A DNA stretch of 33,529 nucleotides from an uncultured Gemmiger sp. (GTDB taxonomy: Bacteria > Bacillota > Clostridia > Oscillospirales > Ruminococcaceae), in assembly GCA_944388135.1 (NCBI GenBank), contig CALXHP010000059.1, positions 1 to 33,529 on the forward strand, given 5' to 3'. The stretch's first letter is position 1. Every line of letters begins with the position of its first letter. A model generated the notes under the pieces. That model was not told the origin of the DNA. It did not search any database and was given only the letters and a program-made list of their open reading frames with translations. Both the position numbers and the translations under genes were made by a program. Of this stretch, positions 25,942-33,400 are shown in pieces.

Positions 25942-26301
25942 TTAGGACTGGGCCGAAGCTTGAAAGACAACTTTTATTGTGCCGTTTCCCAGGGCTTTGG
26001 CCAGCCCTTCCGGATTTTGGATATACCCGATCTTGGTATACCGATAAGGGGTAGAAAAATCTTCATAGAACAGCACGAGACAATCTTTGCCAAAAAGCAT
26101 CAGATCTCCCGTATGGATGGCAGAAACATTCTGCTCGTTTGCAGGCAAAGGCCGGGAAAGGTATCTATATTTCTCGTTTCCATTCAATTCCTGCATATCG
26201 ATCTGCATAGGGAGCAACTGTGTGAGGGCTTGCGCCGTATCGTTCTCGTAAAGGCCGACTGTGTAGGCTACATCTCCTACCTGTATTTTGATTTGTTTCA
26301 T
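25942..26301 (-). CDS. Cyclophilin-like fold protein
   Basis: This 119-residue protein has the cyclophilin-like beta-barrel pattern of small bacterial proteins often annotated 'cyclophilin-like fold': MKQIKIQVGDVAYTVGLYEN, TAQALTQLLPMQIDMQELNG, LMLFGKDCLVLFYEDF and YTKIGYIQNPEGLAKALGNG. The active-site residues of true peptidyl-prolyl isomerases are not evident. Function is unknown; homologues often stand next to flavodoxins and hydrolases. It lies 146 bases downstream of the iron-sulfur flavoprotein-like gene on the same strand, so it may be the last member of the LysR-linked cluster or have its own promoter. Confidence 0.82.
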   Translation of the reverse strand: MKQIKIQVGDVAYTVGLYENDTAQALTQLLPMQIDMQELNGNEKYRYLSRPLPANEQNVSAIHTGDLMLFGKDCLVLFYEDFSTPYRYTKIGYIQNPEGLAKALGNGTIKVVFQASAQS

Positions 26302-26447
26302 CTGTCCCTGCCCTTCTTTTTGGTGCGATTGACTACTCGCTGAACCGGCAATATTTTATGAAAAAGATTACTGCACGGTGTGAAGCGGAAGTTTCTCTTT
26401 CTAGGGCACACGCCCTCCGAAAAATACCGGAACTGTCTTAGAGACAT

Positions 26448-26990
26448 TTACAAAATTGATTTTCCTGCCTCATAGGCCTGTACCAAAGCCGGATGCCGGC
26501 AAATTTCATCAGGCCCGGTTACTCCGCCTGCAAAGATCGTACCGGTCAGTGAAGCTTTTTCGAAGCAGTCCACCCAACCGTCCAGGCCCTTTACACTGCC
26601 TTCCATGGTGGAGGGGTCATTCTCTGCAGCTGACGCGAGCAAGTACACCGAACGAAATCTATAATCGCTGGAATACAAGGGATTGCAACGGTCCAGCAAA
26701 GTTTTAAGTTGTCCGGAAAGCCCGTAATAATATACCGGGGATGCAAATGCTACAACTTCTGCATGACCGATCTTCTCTGCAATGGAAGTTGCGTCGTCAT
26801 GTATGGCACACTTCTGCGTTTTCTGGCAGGCCAGGCAGCCATGACAAAAGGCGATGTTTTTCCCTTTCAGACTTATTACTTCTACGGAATGGCCGGCTTC
26901 GCGTGCACCGCGGGCGAACTCTTCGGCCAGTGCGTCGGAATTGCTGCCGGCACGGAGGCTGGTTTTCACAACAAGAACAGTTTTAGGCAT
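26448..26990 (-). CDS. NADPH-dependent FMN reductase / iron-sulfur flavoprotein-like
   Basis: This 180-residue flavodoxin-fold protein has the phosphate-binding loop TSLRAGSNSDALAEEF at the N-terminus. A compact cysteine motif CX2CX2CX5C at residues 49, 52, 55 and 61 (CHGCLAC, then KC) is the arrangement used for a [4Fe-4S] cluster in Isf-type iron-sulfur flavoproteins. VVFASPVYYYGLSGQ-like sequence (FASPVYYYGLSGQLKTLLDR) contributes FMN contacts. It would move electrons between a ferredoxin or NAD(P)H and an acceptor in an anaerobe. Its start overlaps the DUF3737 gene by eight bases. Confidence 0.92.
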   Translation of the reverse strand: MPKTVLVVKTSLRAGSNSDALAEEFARGAREAGHSVEVISLKGKNIAFCHGCLACQKTQKCAIHDDATSIAEKIGHAEVVAFASPVYYYGLSGQLKTLLDRCNPLYSSDYRFRSVYLLASAAENDPSTMEGSVKGLDGWVDCFEKASLTGTIFAGGVTGPDEICRHPALVQAYEAGKSIL

Positions 26991-27867
26991 GTTTCGGATT
27001 TTCCCCTTTCTGCGCAGAGTGGTAGGTTGCCTCTTCTCCTATGAGAATTTTTCCTTGGGAACGGGGATCATCGCGGATAATCTCCCCTACGGAAGGCACG
27101 GTAATGCGTCCGGAAAGCGGATTTTTAATACTCAGGACCGGAGTAGTAATGACCGCTTCCACATCTGATTTTTCAAAGCAAAGATCTGTATCCACCATTT
27201 CACAGTCAAGCAGCGTAAGGTTTTTGCAATAGCAGAAAGGCTGCGTGCCAATGATCTTGCAATGATCCAGCGTAAGGCCATCAGAGTACCATGCAAGATA
27301 TTCTCCTTTGATGGTACTGTTGCGGACAGTAACATTTTTCGCGTGCCAAAAGGCATCTTTGGTGTCGAAACGGCAGTTGTCAAATGTTGCATTTTCAATG
27401 TACTGGAAAGAATACTTTCCCTGAAAATCCACATGGCGAAAATCAATATTGCGCGCTCTCAACAAGAAATACTCGCTCTTGGCCGTACAATCCTCTATTC
27501 GAATGGTGTTTGCCGACCACCCGAATTCCGGCGAATCAATATCACAGTCTTTGATAAAAATATCCGCACACTCACGTACAGCCTTGATACCATGCAGATT
27601 CGTATTGCGGATATACACATGGCGTGAATACCACAATGCGGCCCGGCACAATGGTGTGAGCTCACTGTCATGGATGGCAATCTTTTCGTCATGCCAGAAC
27701 GGGTAGCGAAGATTCATGAAGCAGTGATCTACCTGAATGTTGCGGCTTTCTTTCAAAGCACTTTCTCCATCTGCCGGCCCATCAAAACGACAATTCTGAA
27801 CCATGATATCTGTACTTCCATACAGAGCGCGTTCCTCATCAAAGGATTGATTTTCCAATGTAGTCAT
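26983..27867 (-). CDS. DUF3737 family right-handed beta-helix protein
   Basis: This 294-residue protein consists mostly of short repeated strands of the type x-N/D-C-x-F/I about every 20-22 residues (DIMVQNCRFDG, NIQVDHCFMN, DIFIKDCDIDS, TIRIEDCTAKS, NATFDNCRFDT, NLTLLDCEMVD), typical of a parallel beta-helix and of DUF3737. Cysteines recur at the same rung position, so a cysteine ladder is likely. Catalytic residues are not obvious. It starts 38 bases downstream of the hydrolase gene and overlaps the flavoprotein gene by eight bases. DUF3737 has no established function. Confidence 0.93.
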   Translation of the reverse strand: MTTLENQSFDEERALYGSTDIMVQNCRFDGPADGESALKESRNIQVDHCFMNLRYPFWHDEKIAIHDSELTPLCRAALWYSRHVYIRNTNLHGIKAVRECADIFIKDCDIDSPEFGWSANTIRIEDCTAKSEYFLLRARNIDFRHVDFQGKYSFQYIENATFDNCRFDTKDAFWHAKNVTVRNSTIKGEYLAWYSDGLTLDHCKIIGTQPFCYCKNLTLLDCEMVDTDLCFEKSDVEAVITTPVLSIKNPLSGRITVPSVGEIIRDDPRSQGKILIGEEATYHSAQKGENPKHA

Positions 27868-27905
27868 AGACTCTCACTCTCCCCCTATAAACCTTACACC
27901 GACGA

Positions 27906-28895
27906 TTACTCCATAGCCTTATGGAAAAACGCCGAAATTTTATCAAACGGAATTATATCCACACGATCATACAGATCGGTGTGCACCGCCCCCGGAATGA
28001 TCAGCAGCTCTTTATTCTCGGGATGGGCATTGCCGTCCATCATCTTTGCATAGGCATCCTTCGTGAAATAGCAGGAATGAGCCTTTTCACCATGAACCAT
28101 CAGTACTGCACTGCGGATTTCATTGCTGTAATGAAGAATAGGCTGGTTCATAAAGGACATGCAGCCGGTAATGTTCCAACCGCCATTAGAATTAAGAGAC
28201 CGAGGATGGTATCCACGGGATGTTTTATAGTAGTCATAATAATCTTTGACAAAGAAGGGGGCATCTGCAGGCAGCGGATCTACAACGCCGCCCCCCAATG
28301 CATACCGACCATTTTTATAGTCCTGTGTTCGCTGCTTATTGAGAGCCTGACGTTTGGCATAGCGTGCATCGGCCGAGTCCTCTGCATCGAAATATCCGTT
28401 TGCATTCACACGCGACATATCATACATGGTAGAGGTAACGGTGGCTTTGATACGGGTATCCAATGCAGCCGTGTTCAGAGCCATCCCACCCCAGCCACAG
28501 ATTCCGATAATGCCGATCTTATCCGGGTCTGTGATCTCCAACGTAGAAAGAAAATCTACCGCCGCTTGAAAATCTTCGGTGTTGATATCCGGAGAAGCCA
28601 TATACCGTGGTTCGCCACCACTTTCCCCCGTAAAGGAGGGGTCGAATGCCAATGCGATAAATCCGCGTTCCGCCATTGTTTGCGCATACAGTCCGGAAGC
28701 CTGCTCTTTCACTGCTCCGAAAGGGCCGCACACCGCAAGGGCAGAAAGCCTCCCCTGAAAATCACGGGGAGTGTAAAGATCGCCTACCAGCTCAATCCCG
28801 TATCGAGTATGGAAGGTAACTTTCTTATGGGTTACTTTTTCGCTTTGCGGAAAAGTTTTGTCCCAAACCTGGGTCACAATATTGGCTTTTTGCAT
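27906..28895 (-). CDS. Alpha/beta hydrolase with cysteine nucleophile (dienelactone-hydrolase-like)
   Basis: This 329-residue protein has an alpha/beta-hydrolase core. The nucleophile elbow is GICGWGG with Cys133 in place of Ser, as in dienelactone hydrolases. Other visible parts are the oxyanion area AVCGPFG, IALAFDPSFTGESGG, and the late-strand LMVHGEKAHS plus the C-terminal His in PGAVHTDLYD. There is no signal peptide. It resembles the YcjY-type cytosolic hydrolases. A GGAGGA site precedes ATG 28895, and its start overlaps the upstream small helical gene by 22 bases. The substrate is unknown; the context points to lactone, ester or electrophile handling. Confidence 0.9.
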   Translation of the reverse strand: MQKANIVTQVWDKTFPQSEKVTHKKVTFHTRYGIELVGDLYTPRDFQGRLSALAVCGPFGAVKEQASGLYAQTMAERGFIALAFDPSFTGESGGEPRYMASPDINTEDFQAAVDFLSTLEITDPDKIGIIGICGWGGMALNTAALDTRIKATVTSTMYDMSRVNANGYFDAEDSADARYAKRQALNKQRTQDYKNGRYALGGGVVDPLPADAPFFVKDYYDYYKTSRGYHPRSLNSNGGWNITGCMSFMNQPILHYSNEIRSAVLMVHGEKAHSCYFTKDAYAKMMDGNAHPENKELLIIPGAVHTDLYDRVDIIPFDKISAFFHKAME

Positions 28896-29149
28896 AATGC
28901 GTTCCTCCGTTCTTTTTCATCCTCTTGCTGCATGATATATACCAGATGATCCAGACAATCAATTTTATATTGAATTTGATGCAGCCTTTGCAAAAGTGCT
29001 GCTTTCTGACAGGAAAGCAACCGATATTGTTCGCGACGGCACTGCCGCCGTTCCAAATCCAAAAATTGATTTACCTGGGACGCCTCACATCCGGCATCCT
29101 GCAAATTCCGGCGGATTCGAAATGCGTGTTCATCGCCGATTTGTTTCAT
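28874..29149 (-). CDS. Small charged helical protein, first gene of the LysR-linked cluster
   Basis: This 91-residue protein starts at ATG 29149, behind an AAGGAGG site; a longer frame to 29194 lacks one. It is predominantly helical and highly charged (EHAFRIRRNLQDAGCEASQV, a run of Arg/Gln-rich helix, then YKIDCLDHLVYIMQQEDEKE). It resembles the C-terminal coiled-coil part of MerR-type regulators but has no helix-turn-helix, so it is not called one. I do not recognise its function. It overlaps the hydrolase gene and is divergent from lysR. Confidence 0.72.
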   Translation of the reverse strand: MKQIGDEHAFRIRRNLQDAGCEASQVNQFLDLERRQCRREQYRLLSCQKAALLQRLHQIQYKIDCLDHLVYIMQQEDEKERRNALCKKPIL

Positions 29150-29223
29150 ATGGCAGCCTCCTTCCCTGACTCCATTGTACAGCGCCTTCACCAAAAGAGC
29201 AAATACCTAATTGTAGCTTTATA

Positions 29224-29258
29224 ATATGCTTTACAGGCATATCACAAAGTGGTATAAT
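29224..29258 (+). promoter_or_regulatory. lysR promoter with overlapping LysR-type operator
   Basis: The palindrome ATATGC-N7-GCATAT (29224-29242) contains the T-N11-A pattern of LysR boxes. It overlaps the -35 of a very good plus-strand promoter: TTTACA (29230-29235), 17-base spacer, TATAAT (29253-29258). This arrangement suits autorepression of lysR and activation of the divergent operon from one site. Confidence 0.7.
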
Positions 29259-29283
29259 ACAAGTCAGCAAAGGAGGAAGTTGG

Positions 29284-30177
29284 ATGGAAATTCGTGTCCT
29301 GCGCTACTTTCTGGCGGTTGCCCGGGAGGAAAGCATTACGGCGGCAGCTAATTTTTTGCATTTGACGCAACCCACACTTTCACGCCAGATCCATGACCTT
29401 GAAGAAGAACTGGGGCAAAAATTACTGATTCGGAAAAGCCACAGCATCGCTCTCACACCGGAAGGAATGCTCTTACGCAAGCGCGCAGAGGAAATCCTTA
29501 CCATGGTGGACAAAACCGAATCAGAATTTCGTTCTATGGAAACTACGGTCAGCGGTGACGTTTACATAGGCAGCGGTGAGACACAGGCTATCCGAAAAAT
29601 TGCAGAAATCATTTATCAGCTACAGCAGGATTATCCCGATATCCACTATCATATGCATAGCGGCAACGCACAGGATATTACCGACCGACTGGATAACGGA
29701 CTGCTGGATTTTGGTGTTTTGATCCAGCCGGCGGACATCACAAAGTATGATTCGCTTGTTTTGCCTGCAAAAGATGTCTGGGGCGTGATCATGCGTAAAG
29801 ACAGTCCTTTGGCAAGCAAAAAGTATATATGCCGAGATGATCTGCGCAACGTCCCGTTACTTTGTTCCCGCCAGGCAATTCTTTCCCAACGTCACGGAAA
29901 TGCATTTGCTGCCTGGTTTGGTTCCGATTTCGATAAACTGAATATAGTATCTACTTATAATCTGATTTATAATGCAGCCATCATGGTGGAAGCCGGGATA
30001 GGTTATGCCGTTACCTTGGATAACTTATCCAATACCTCTGCGGAGAGTTCCCTTTGCTTTCGTCCGTTGTCTCCGCATCTTGAATCCGGCCTTAACGTCG
30101 TGTGGAAAAAATATCAAGTATTTTCTCCTGCAGCGGAGATATTTCTGCAGCGACTTCATGATGCATTCGCCTCATAG
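29284..30177 (+). CDS. LysR-family transcriptional regulator
   Basis: This 297-residue protein starts at ATG 29284 with AAGGAGG upstream. The N-terminal winged helix-turn-helix (residues 1-60) reads MEIRVLRYFLAVAREESITA, then NFLHLTQPTLSRQIHDLEEE and LLIRKSHSIALTPEGMLL, a textbook LysR domain. The remainder is a periplasmic-binding-like effector domain with VYIGSGETQAI and FGVLIQPADITKYDSLVLPA. It is divergent from the hydrolase/DUF3737/flavoprotein genes and very likely controls them. The effector is unknown. Confidence 0.96.
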   Translation: MEIRVLRYFLAVAREESITAAANFLHLTQPTLSRQIHDLEEELGQKLLIRKSHSIALTPEGMLLRKRAEEILTMVDKTESEFRSMETTVSGDVYIGSGETQAIRKIAEIIYQLQQDYPDIHYHMHSGNAQDITDRLDNGLLDFGVLIQPADITKYDSLVLPAKDVWGVIMRKDSPLASKKYICRDDLRNVPLLCSRQAILSQRHGNAFAAWFGSDFDKLNIVSTYNLIYNAAIMVEAGIGYAVTLDNLSNTSAESSLCFRPLSPHLESGLNVVWKKYQVFSPAAEIFLQRLHDAFAS

Positions 30178-30194
30178 CGTTTTTCAATTCCATA

Positions 30195-30236
30195 AAAAAC
30201 AGCGCGCTTCCCTTTCCGCGGAAACACGCTGTTTTT
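30195..30236. terminator. Bidirectional terminator between lysR and yaaA
   Basis: AAAAACAGCG (30195-30204) and CGCTGTTTTT (30227-30236) form a 10-bp stem, extended inside by TTCC/GGAA pairing. Runs of T on one strand and of A on the other serve both convergent genes, whose stops lie within 20 bases on each side. Confidence 0.8.
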
Positions 30237-30239
30237 GTT

Positions 30240-30998
30240 CTATGGTATTCTATTATGGCTGCGCAAGAAAACATAGGTGTTTTCCTCAGAATATTCCGGC
30301 GCAAAGTGAAATTGCAGGCGTTGGAACCCTTTCATCCCCTCCGGCGCACTCACCTTGTTTTCAGCCATATACCGAACCATCTCCCCACGTGCCATCTTGC
30401 ACATGGTCGCTTTTTCAATAATTTTCCCGTTTTTTTCCTCTCCGAATATACAGCTCACAAATCGAACGGAAGAAGGCAGATATCTGGAAATACAAACGCT
30501 GTATTCTTTGGAGGCAAGGTTTACCACGCAGTCATCCTGCGCCACCAAAGCTTGCGCCAGCTGATCCGACCAGAAAGCATACAGATCGGCCGTTCCATCG
30601 ACCATTAGTTTTGCCTGCATTTCCAACCTGTAGGGGGTCACCCCATCAAAGGGACGTAAGAGCCCGTAAAAGCCGGACAAAATTCGCAGATGCTCCTGCA
30701 CATAGTCAAGCTGCTCCTTGTCGAAAACACCCGGCGCCATATAGCGATACTGGATTCCTTCATAACAGAGAATGGCGGGCGTCAGATTTTTATGCAGATC
30801 CATTTCTTGGAGACGCTCCATGTTGAGTGCTGCCAGCGAATCGTTACATTTCCAGACCCGTTGGAGTTCCTCAGCAGACAAGCATCGCATAGCGGAAAGA
30901 ATTTTTCCCGTTTGTTCCAGAAAGCACGGAAAATCCGTCCATGGCAAACTGTCGGTATCGGAGACCATTTTTTTCGCTGGTGATATAATGATTTTCAT
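30240..30998 (-). CDS. yaaA: Peroxide stress protein YaaA
   Basis: This 252-residue protein begins with the family block MKIIISPAKKM and carries YEGIQYRYMAPGVF, LRILSGFYGLLRPFDGVTPY and RLEMQAKL, all diagnostic of YaaA (UPF0246). In E. coli YaaA lowers free intracellular iron during peroxide stress and limits Fenton damage; its mechanism is not settled and it may bind DNA. It ends next to the shared terminator, and a bcp-like peroxiredoxin gene lies 93 bases upstream on the same strand. This gives a small oxidative-stress pair. Confidence 0.95.
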   Translation of the reverse strand: MKIIISPAKKMVSDTDSLPWTDFPCFLEQTGKILSAMRCLSAEELQRVWKCNDSLAALNMERLQEMDLHKNLTPAILCYEGIQYRYMAPGVFDKEQLDYVQEHLRILSGFYGLLRPFDGVTPYRLEMQAKLMVDGTADLYAFWSDQLAQALVAQDDCVVNLASKEYSVCISRYLPSSVRFVSCIFGEEKNGKIIEKATMCKMARGEMVRYMAENKVSAPEGMKGFQRLQFHFAPEYSEENTYVFLRSHNRIP

Positions 30999-31091
30999 GC
31001 AGTTTTCTCCATCCTTCCCAATAGGGAATTATGCGAACCATGGGAACAGTCTGCATCACAATGGCCAACCGCTTATACGGAATAACAAGTT

Positions 31092-31556
31092 TTACTTGAG
31101 ATCCTCAAGGTAGGTTAAAATTTCAGCGGCATTCGTATCTGGCTTCACTTTGGGCATTACTTTTTCGATATTTCCCTGGGAATCAATAATATACGTGGTG
31201 CGAACGACGCCCATGCTGACCTTGCCGTATAACTTCTTTTCTTTCCAGACATCATACGCTTGGATGGCTTTCAACTCCGGGTCGGATAGCAAAATAAAAG
31301 GCAGGTCGTATTTTTGTGCAAACTTCAAGTGTGAGGCTACTGAATCTTTGCTGATACCAATGACCACCACATCTTGATTGCGGAATTCCTCAAAGCTTTT
31401 GGCAAAGGCACAGGCTTGACGGGTACATCCAGGTGTATTATCCCTTGGGTAGAAATATAAGACAATGCGCTTTCCATAGAAATTCGACAAACGTACTTCA
31501 TTGCCATTCTGGTCCTGTAAAGTAAAATCCGGTGCTTTGCAACCAACTTCCAACAT
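31092..31556 (-). CDS. bcp: Thiol peroxidase, Bcp/PrxQ-type peroxiredoxin
   Basis: This 154-residue peroxiredoxin starts at ATG 31556 (MLEVGCKAPDFTLQDQNG), with GGGAG nine bases upstream; longer in-frame starts lack a site. The peroxidatic Cys44 and resolving Cys49 stand in NTPGCTRQACAF, the five-residue spacing of atypical two-Cys PrxQ/Bcp. FYPRDNTPG and the VRTTYIIDSQG segment also fit. It reduces hydroperoxides using thioredoxin. Its own promoter lies upstream. Confidence 0.96.
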   Translation of the reverse strand: MLEVGCKAPDFTLQDQNGNEVRLSNFYGKRIVLYFYPRDNTPGCTRQACAFAKSFEEFRNQDVVVIGISKDSVASHLKFAQKYDLPFILLSDPELKAIQAYDVWKEKKLYGKVSMGVVRTTYIIDSQGNIEKVMPKVKPDTNAAEILTYLEDLK

Positions 31557-31587
31557 AGAGTCCATCTCCCTTCGTGGATTTATAGTA

Positions 31588-31617
31588 AGTATACCCATAC
31601 AGATCCTCATCCGTCAA
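31588..31617 (-). promoter_or_regulatory. Promoter of bcp
   Basis: On the minus strand TTGACG (31612-31617) and TATACT (31588-31593) are separated by 18 bases, about 32 bases before the start codon. Confidence 0.65.
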
Positions 31618-31654
31618 GAGAACATTTCCCTCGTCGACGCCAGTTTTCTTGCTT

Positions 31655-31972
31655 TTAGCGCGGTATAATATAACGAATGGTCAGGTTAGCAATACCCAAT
31701 ATAAAAAGATGCAATGGATAGTACCAATAAAAAAGACGTTTTAACCTGACTCGGCTCTTCTTCGAGGAATCATAAAGTAATATAAAGCAGCTTGCCATAG
31801 AACAGGAAAGCGCACTTCCCATATTTCCGATGAGAATCCCATAGAAAAAGAAACTCCACAATACCAGAAAGGACGCCTGCCGTTCTTTCTTTTCCATAAT
31901 GAAGAAACCAGTGATCAACAAAACCCCTGATAAGCAACTACCATATTTATCCATTATATAGGGGAATGTCAT
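31655..31972 (-). CDS. Truncated TraX-like membrane protein (C-terminal half)
   Basis: This 105-residue frame has three to four hydrophobic segments and ends with RLKRLFYWYYPLHLFILGIA, close to the FY-x-YPxHL-x-IL ending of TraX-family membrane proteins (acyltransferase-like). Full TraX proteins are over 200 residues, so only the C-terminal half is present. It starts by a four-base overlap (ATGA) with the PPOX gene. Family assignment rests on the ending only. It may still be translated through coupling. Confidence 0.5.
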   Translation of the reverse strand: MTFPYIMDKYGSCLSGVLLITGFFIMEKKERQASFLVLWSFFFYGILIGNMGSALSCSMASCFILLYDSSKKSRVRLKRLFYWYYPLHLFILGIANLTIRYIIPR

Positions 31973-32379
31973 GCTTCATATAAATCGAAAGTGTCAAGCA
32001 ATTCCCATGTCCGCTTTTCCACGGTCGCAGCATCAATCTGAAACATCCGAAGATTCATTCCCATCTCTCCGTAGTTTTTTCTAAGGAATGGGCTGTTTTT
32101 TAAGATGTTTTCTGCAGTTTCCTGTTCACTACAAAGGGAAGCTGTACCTTCAATCCGCAGCCACTCCGTCTTGTGATTGAGGGCAACAATCTGGATTTTT
32201 TGGTTATTCATCAGTTGATGATATACCTCTTTTTTGTCCCCGGTTAAAAAGCAGAGTTTTCCATCATGAATCAGATGAACATTCAGCGGTCGAGTTTTGG
32301 GTTGGTCGCCATCCGTTGTTGACAGAAAGAATACTTTGGTTTCATTTAGAAATTGATCCACATACTCAAGATTGGTCAT
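31969..32379 (-). CDS. Pyridoxamine 5'-phosphate oxidase-fold (PPOX/FMN-binding) protein
   Basis: This 136-residue protein has the split-barrel FMN-binding pattern: VFFLSTTDGDQPKTRPLNVH, GKLCFLTGDKKEVYHQLMNN and QIVALNHKTEWLRIEGTA. Such proteins bind FMN, F420 or heme and act as small reductases or stress proteins. GGAG precedes ATG 32379. It overlaps the HxlR-like frame by four bases upstream and the TraX-like frame downstream. An HxlR regulator upstream of a PPOX or reductase gene is a common pairing, so both were probably acquired together. Confidence 0.9.
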   Translation of the reverse strand: MTNLEYVDQFLNETKVFFLSTTDGDQPKTRPLNVHLIHDGKLCFLTGDKKEVYHQLMNNQKIQIVALNHKTEWLRIEGTASLCSEQETAENILKNSPFLRKNYGEMGMNLRMFQIDAATVEKRTWELLDTFDLYEA

Positions 32380-32573
32380 TTTTTTTGCTCCTTCATATAA
32401 GCCATGTATTCCTCGCCAAATGTTTTGATACTGTCCAACACGGGAGCAAATTTTCGTCCCATATCGGTTAAAGAGTATTCTACCTTTGGAGGAATATCAT
32501 GATACACAACCCGCTGGATTAGTCCCTCCGCTTCAAGCTGCTTCAACTGATTGGACAGGGTATCCAAACCCAT
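32376..32573 (-). pseudogene. 5'-truncated HxlR-family regulator fused to a response-regulator end
   Basis: The last ~65 residues (MGLDTLSNQLKQLEAEGLIQ, then VVYHDIPPKVEYSLTDMGRK) match the second half of the HxlR winged helix: recognition helix end, wing and PKVEYSLT signature. The first half, normally with the helix-turn-helix start and GGKW motif, is missing. Upstream of 32573 the frame continues only as an out-of-frame reading of the response-regulator gene. The fragment cannot bind DNA as a normal HxlR. Its stop overlaps the PPOX start, so it may persist as a coupling ORF. Confidence 0.82.
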
Positions 32574-33213
32574 GCACCGTAACGATTTCAAAACTCTTGC
32601 AATGAGCAAACTCCTTCCGCAGTTTGGCAATATAGACATCAACGGTACGAAGGCCCGTATCATTTGTCATACCCCAATACTCGTCAATCAGTTCGCTCCT
32701 TGTAAAAATCTTTTTTGGGTGGGAGAGTAATTTATAAAGTATGTTAAACTCTCTGGGTAAAATGGAGACTTCCTCGCCATTAACATACGCAGCCATTTCG
32801 TCACGCACTAAGACGAGATCACCAATCTCCAAGCGGTTTTCGTTTTTGATATGGGCGCGGCGCAACAAAGCACCTACGCGCAAAATCAGTTCGTCCATAT
32901 CTATGGGCTTTACCATATAATCGTCAATTTCTGCATAAAACCCCTTTTGTTTGGAAGCAAAATCGTCCAATGCGGTGATAAAAAGGATCGGGATTGTCGG
33001 ATTTTTTTGCCGGATTTCTTTTGCAAAATCGAATCCGTTTATTTTCGGCATCATAATATCTGAAATAATGAGGTCGTATGTCCCTTCATAAAGCAGATCG
33101 TATGCTTCAACGGGATTGATACAGCCCTTTGCCGAGTAATTGTTTTTGGAAAGGTAAGAGCAAATAATTTAGTTCAACTTTTCAGCGTCTTCTACAACAA
33201 GTATGTTAATCAT
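32533..33213 (-). pseudogene. OmpR-family response regulator, disrupted by an in-frame stop
   Basis: Starting at ATG 33213 the frame reads MINILVVEDAEKLN, then a TAA at 33169-33171, then continues IICSYLSKNNYSAKG through SDIMMPKINGFDFAKEIRQK (phosphorylatable Asp in LIISDIMMP), ITALDD, YMVKPIDMDELILRV and a full winged-helix domain ending EIVTVHGFGY. The usual acidic pair at the N-terminus is ED-A instead of EDD. After GFGY the tail PVQSVEAA is read out of frame from the HxlR fragment. Translation could restart at ATG 33054, but that product lacks the first half of the receiver, including the phosphorylation site. No histidine kinase is seen. Confidence 0.88.
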
Positions 33214-33400
33214 GGCTGTCTCCTGCATTTGAAATATGTTTATACCGTCTATCCGAGGGTTTTTCTGCGTCTTTTGGCACCAGCCAGACGCTGGCTATTT
33301 TTACAGCACCAGGAATACGGCCATCAACGCAGTAATAATTGACTTGACGGGACGAAACTCCCCATTTTTCGCTTGCCTCTTTGAGCGTCATGTAGTCCAT
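33206..33400 (-). CDS. Small excisionase/MerR-like helix-turn-helix protein
   Basis: This 64-residue protein starts at ATG 33400, with GGAGG seven bases upstream. MDYMTLKEASEKWGVSSRQV followed by NYYCVDGRIPGAVKIASVWL and a VPKDAEKP end is the typical winged helix of excisionase-like or MerR-like proteins on mobile elements. It overlaps the start of the response-regulator pseudogene by eight bases, an order I associate with two-component modules of conjugative elements. It would bind DNA; its target is unknown. To its right (33401-33529) no gene is visible. Confidence 0.75.
   Translation of the reverse strand: MDYMTLKEASEKWGVSSRQVNYYCVDGRIPGAVKIASVWLVPKDAEKPSDRRYKHISNAGDSHD

Noticed and set aside
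28874-29149. MerR-family regulator call for the small helical protein
   Set aside because: It resembles only the coiled-coil end of MerR proteins and lacks the winged helix-turn-helix.
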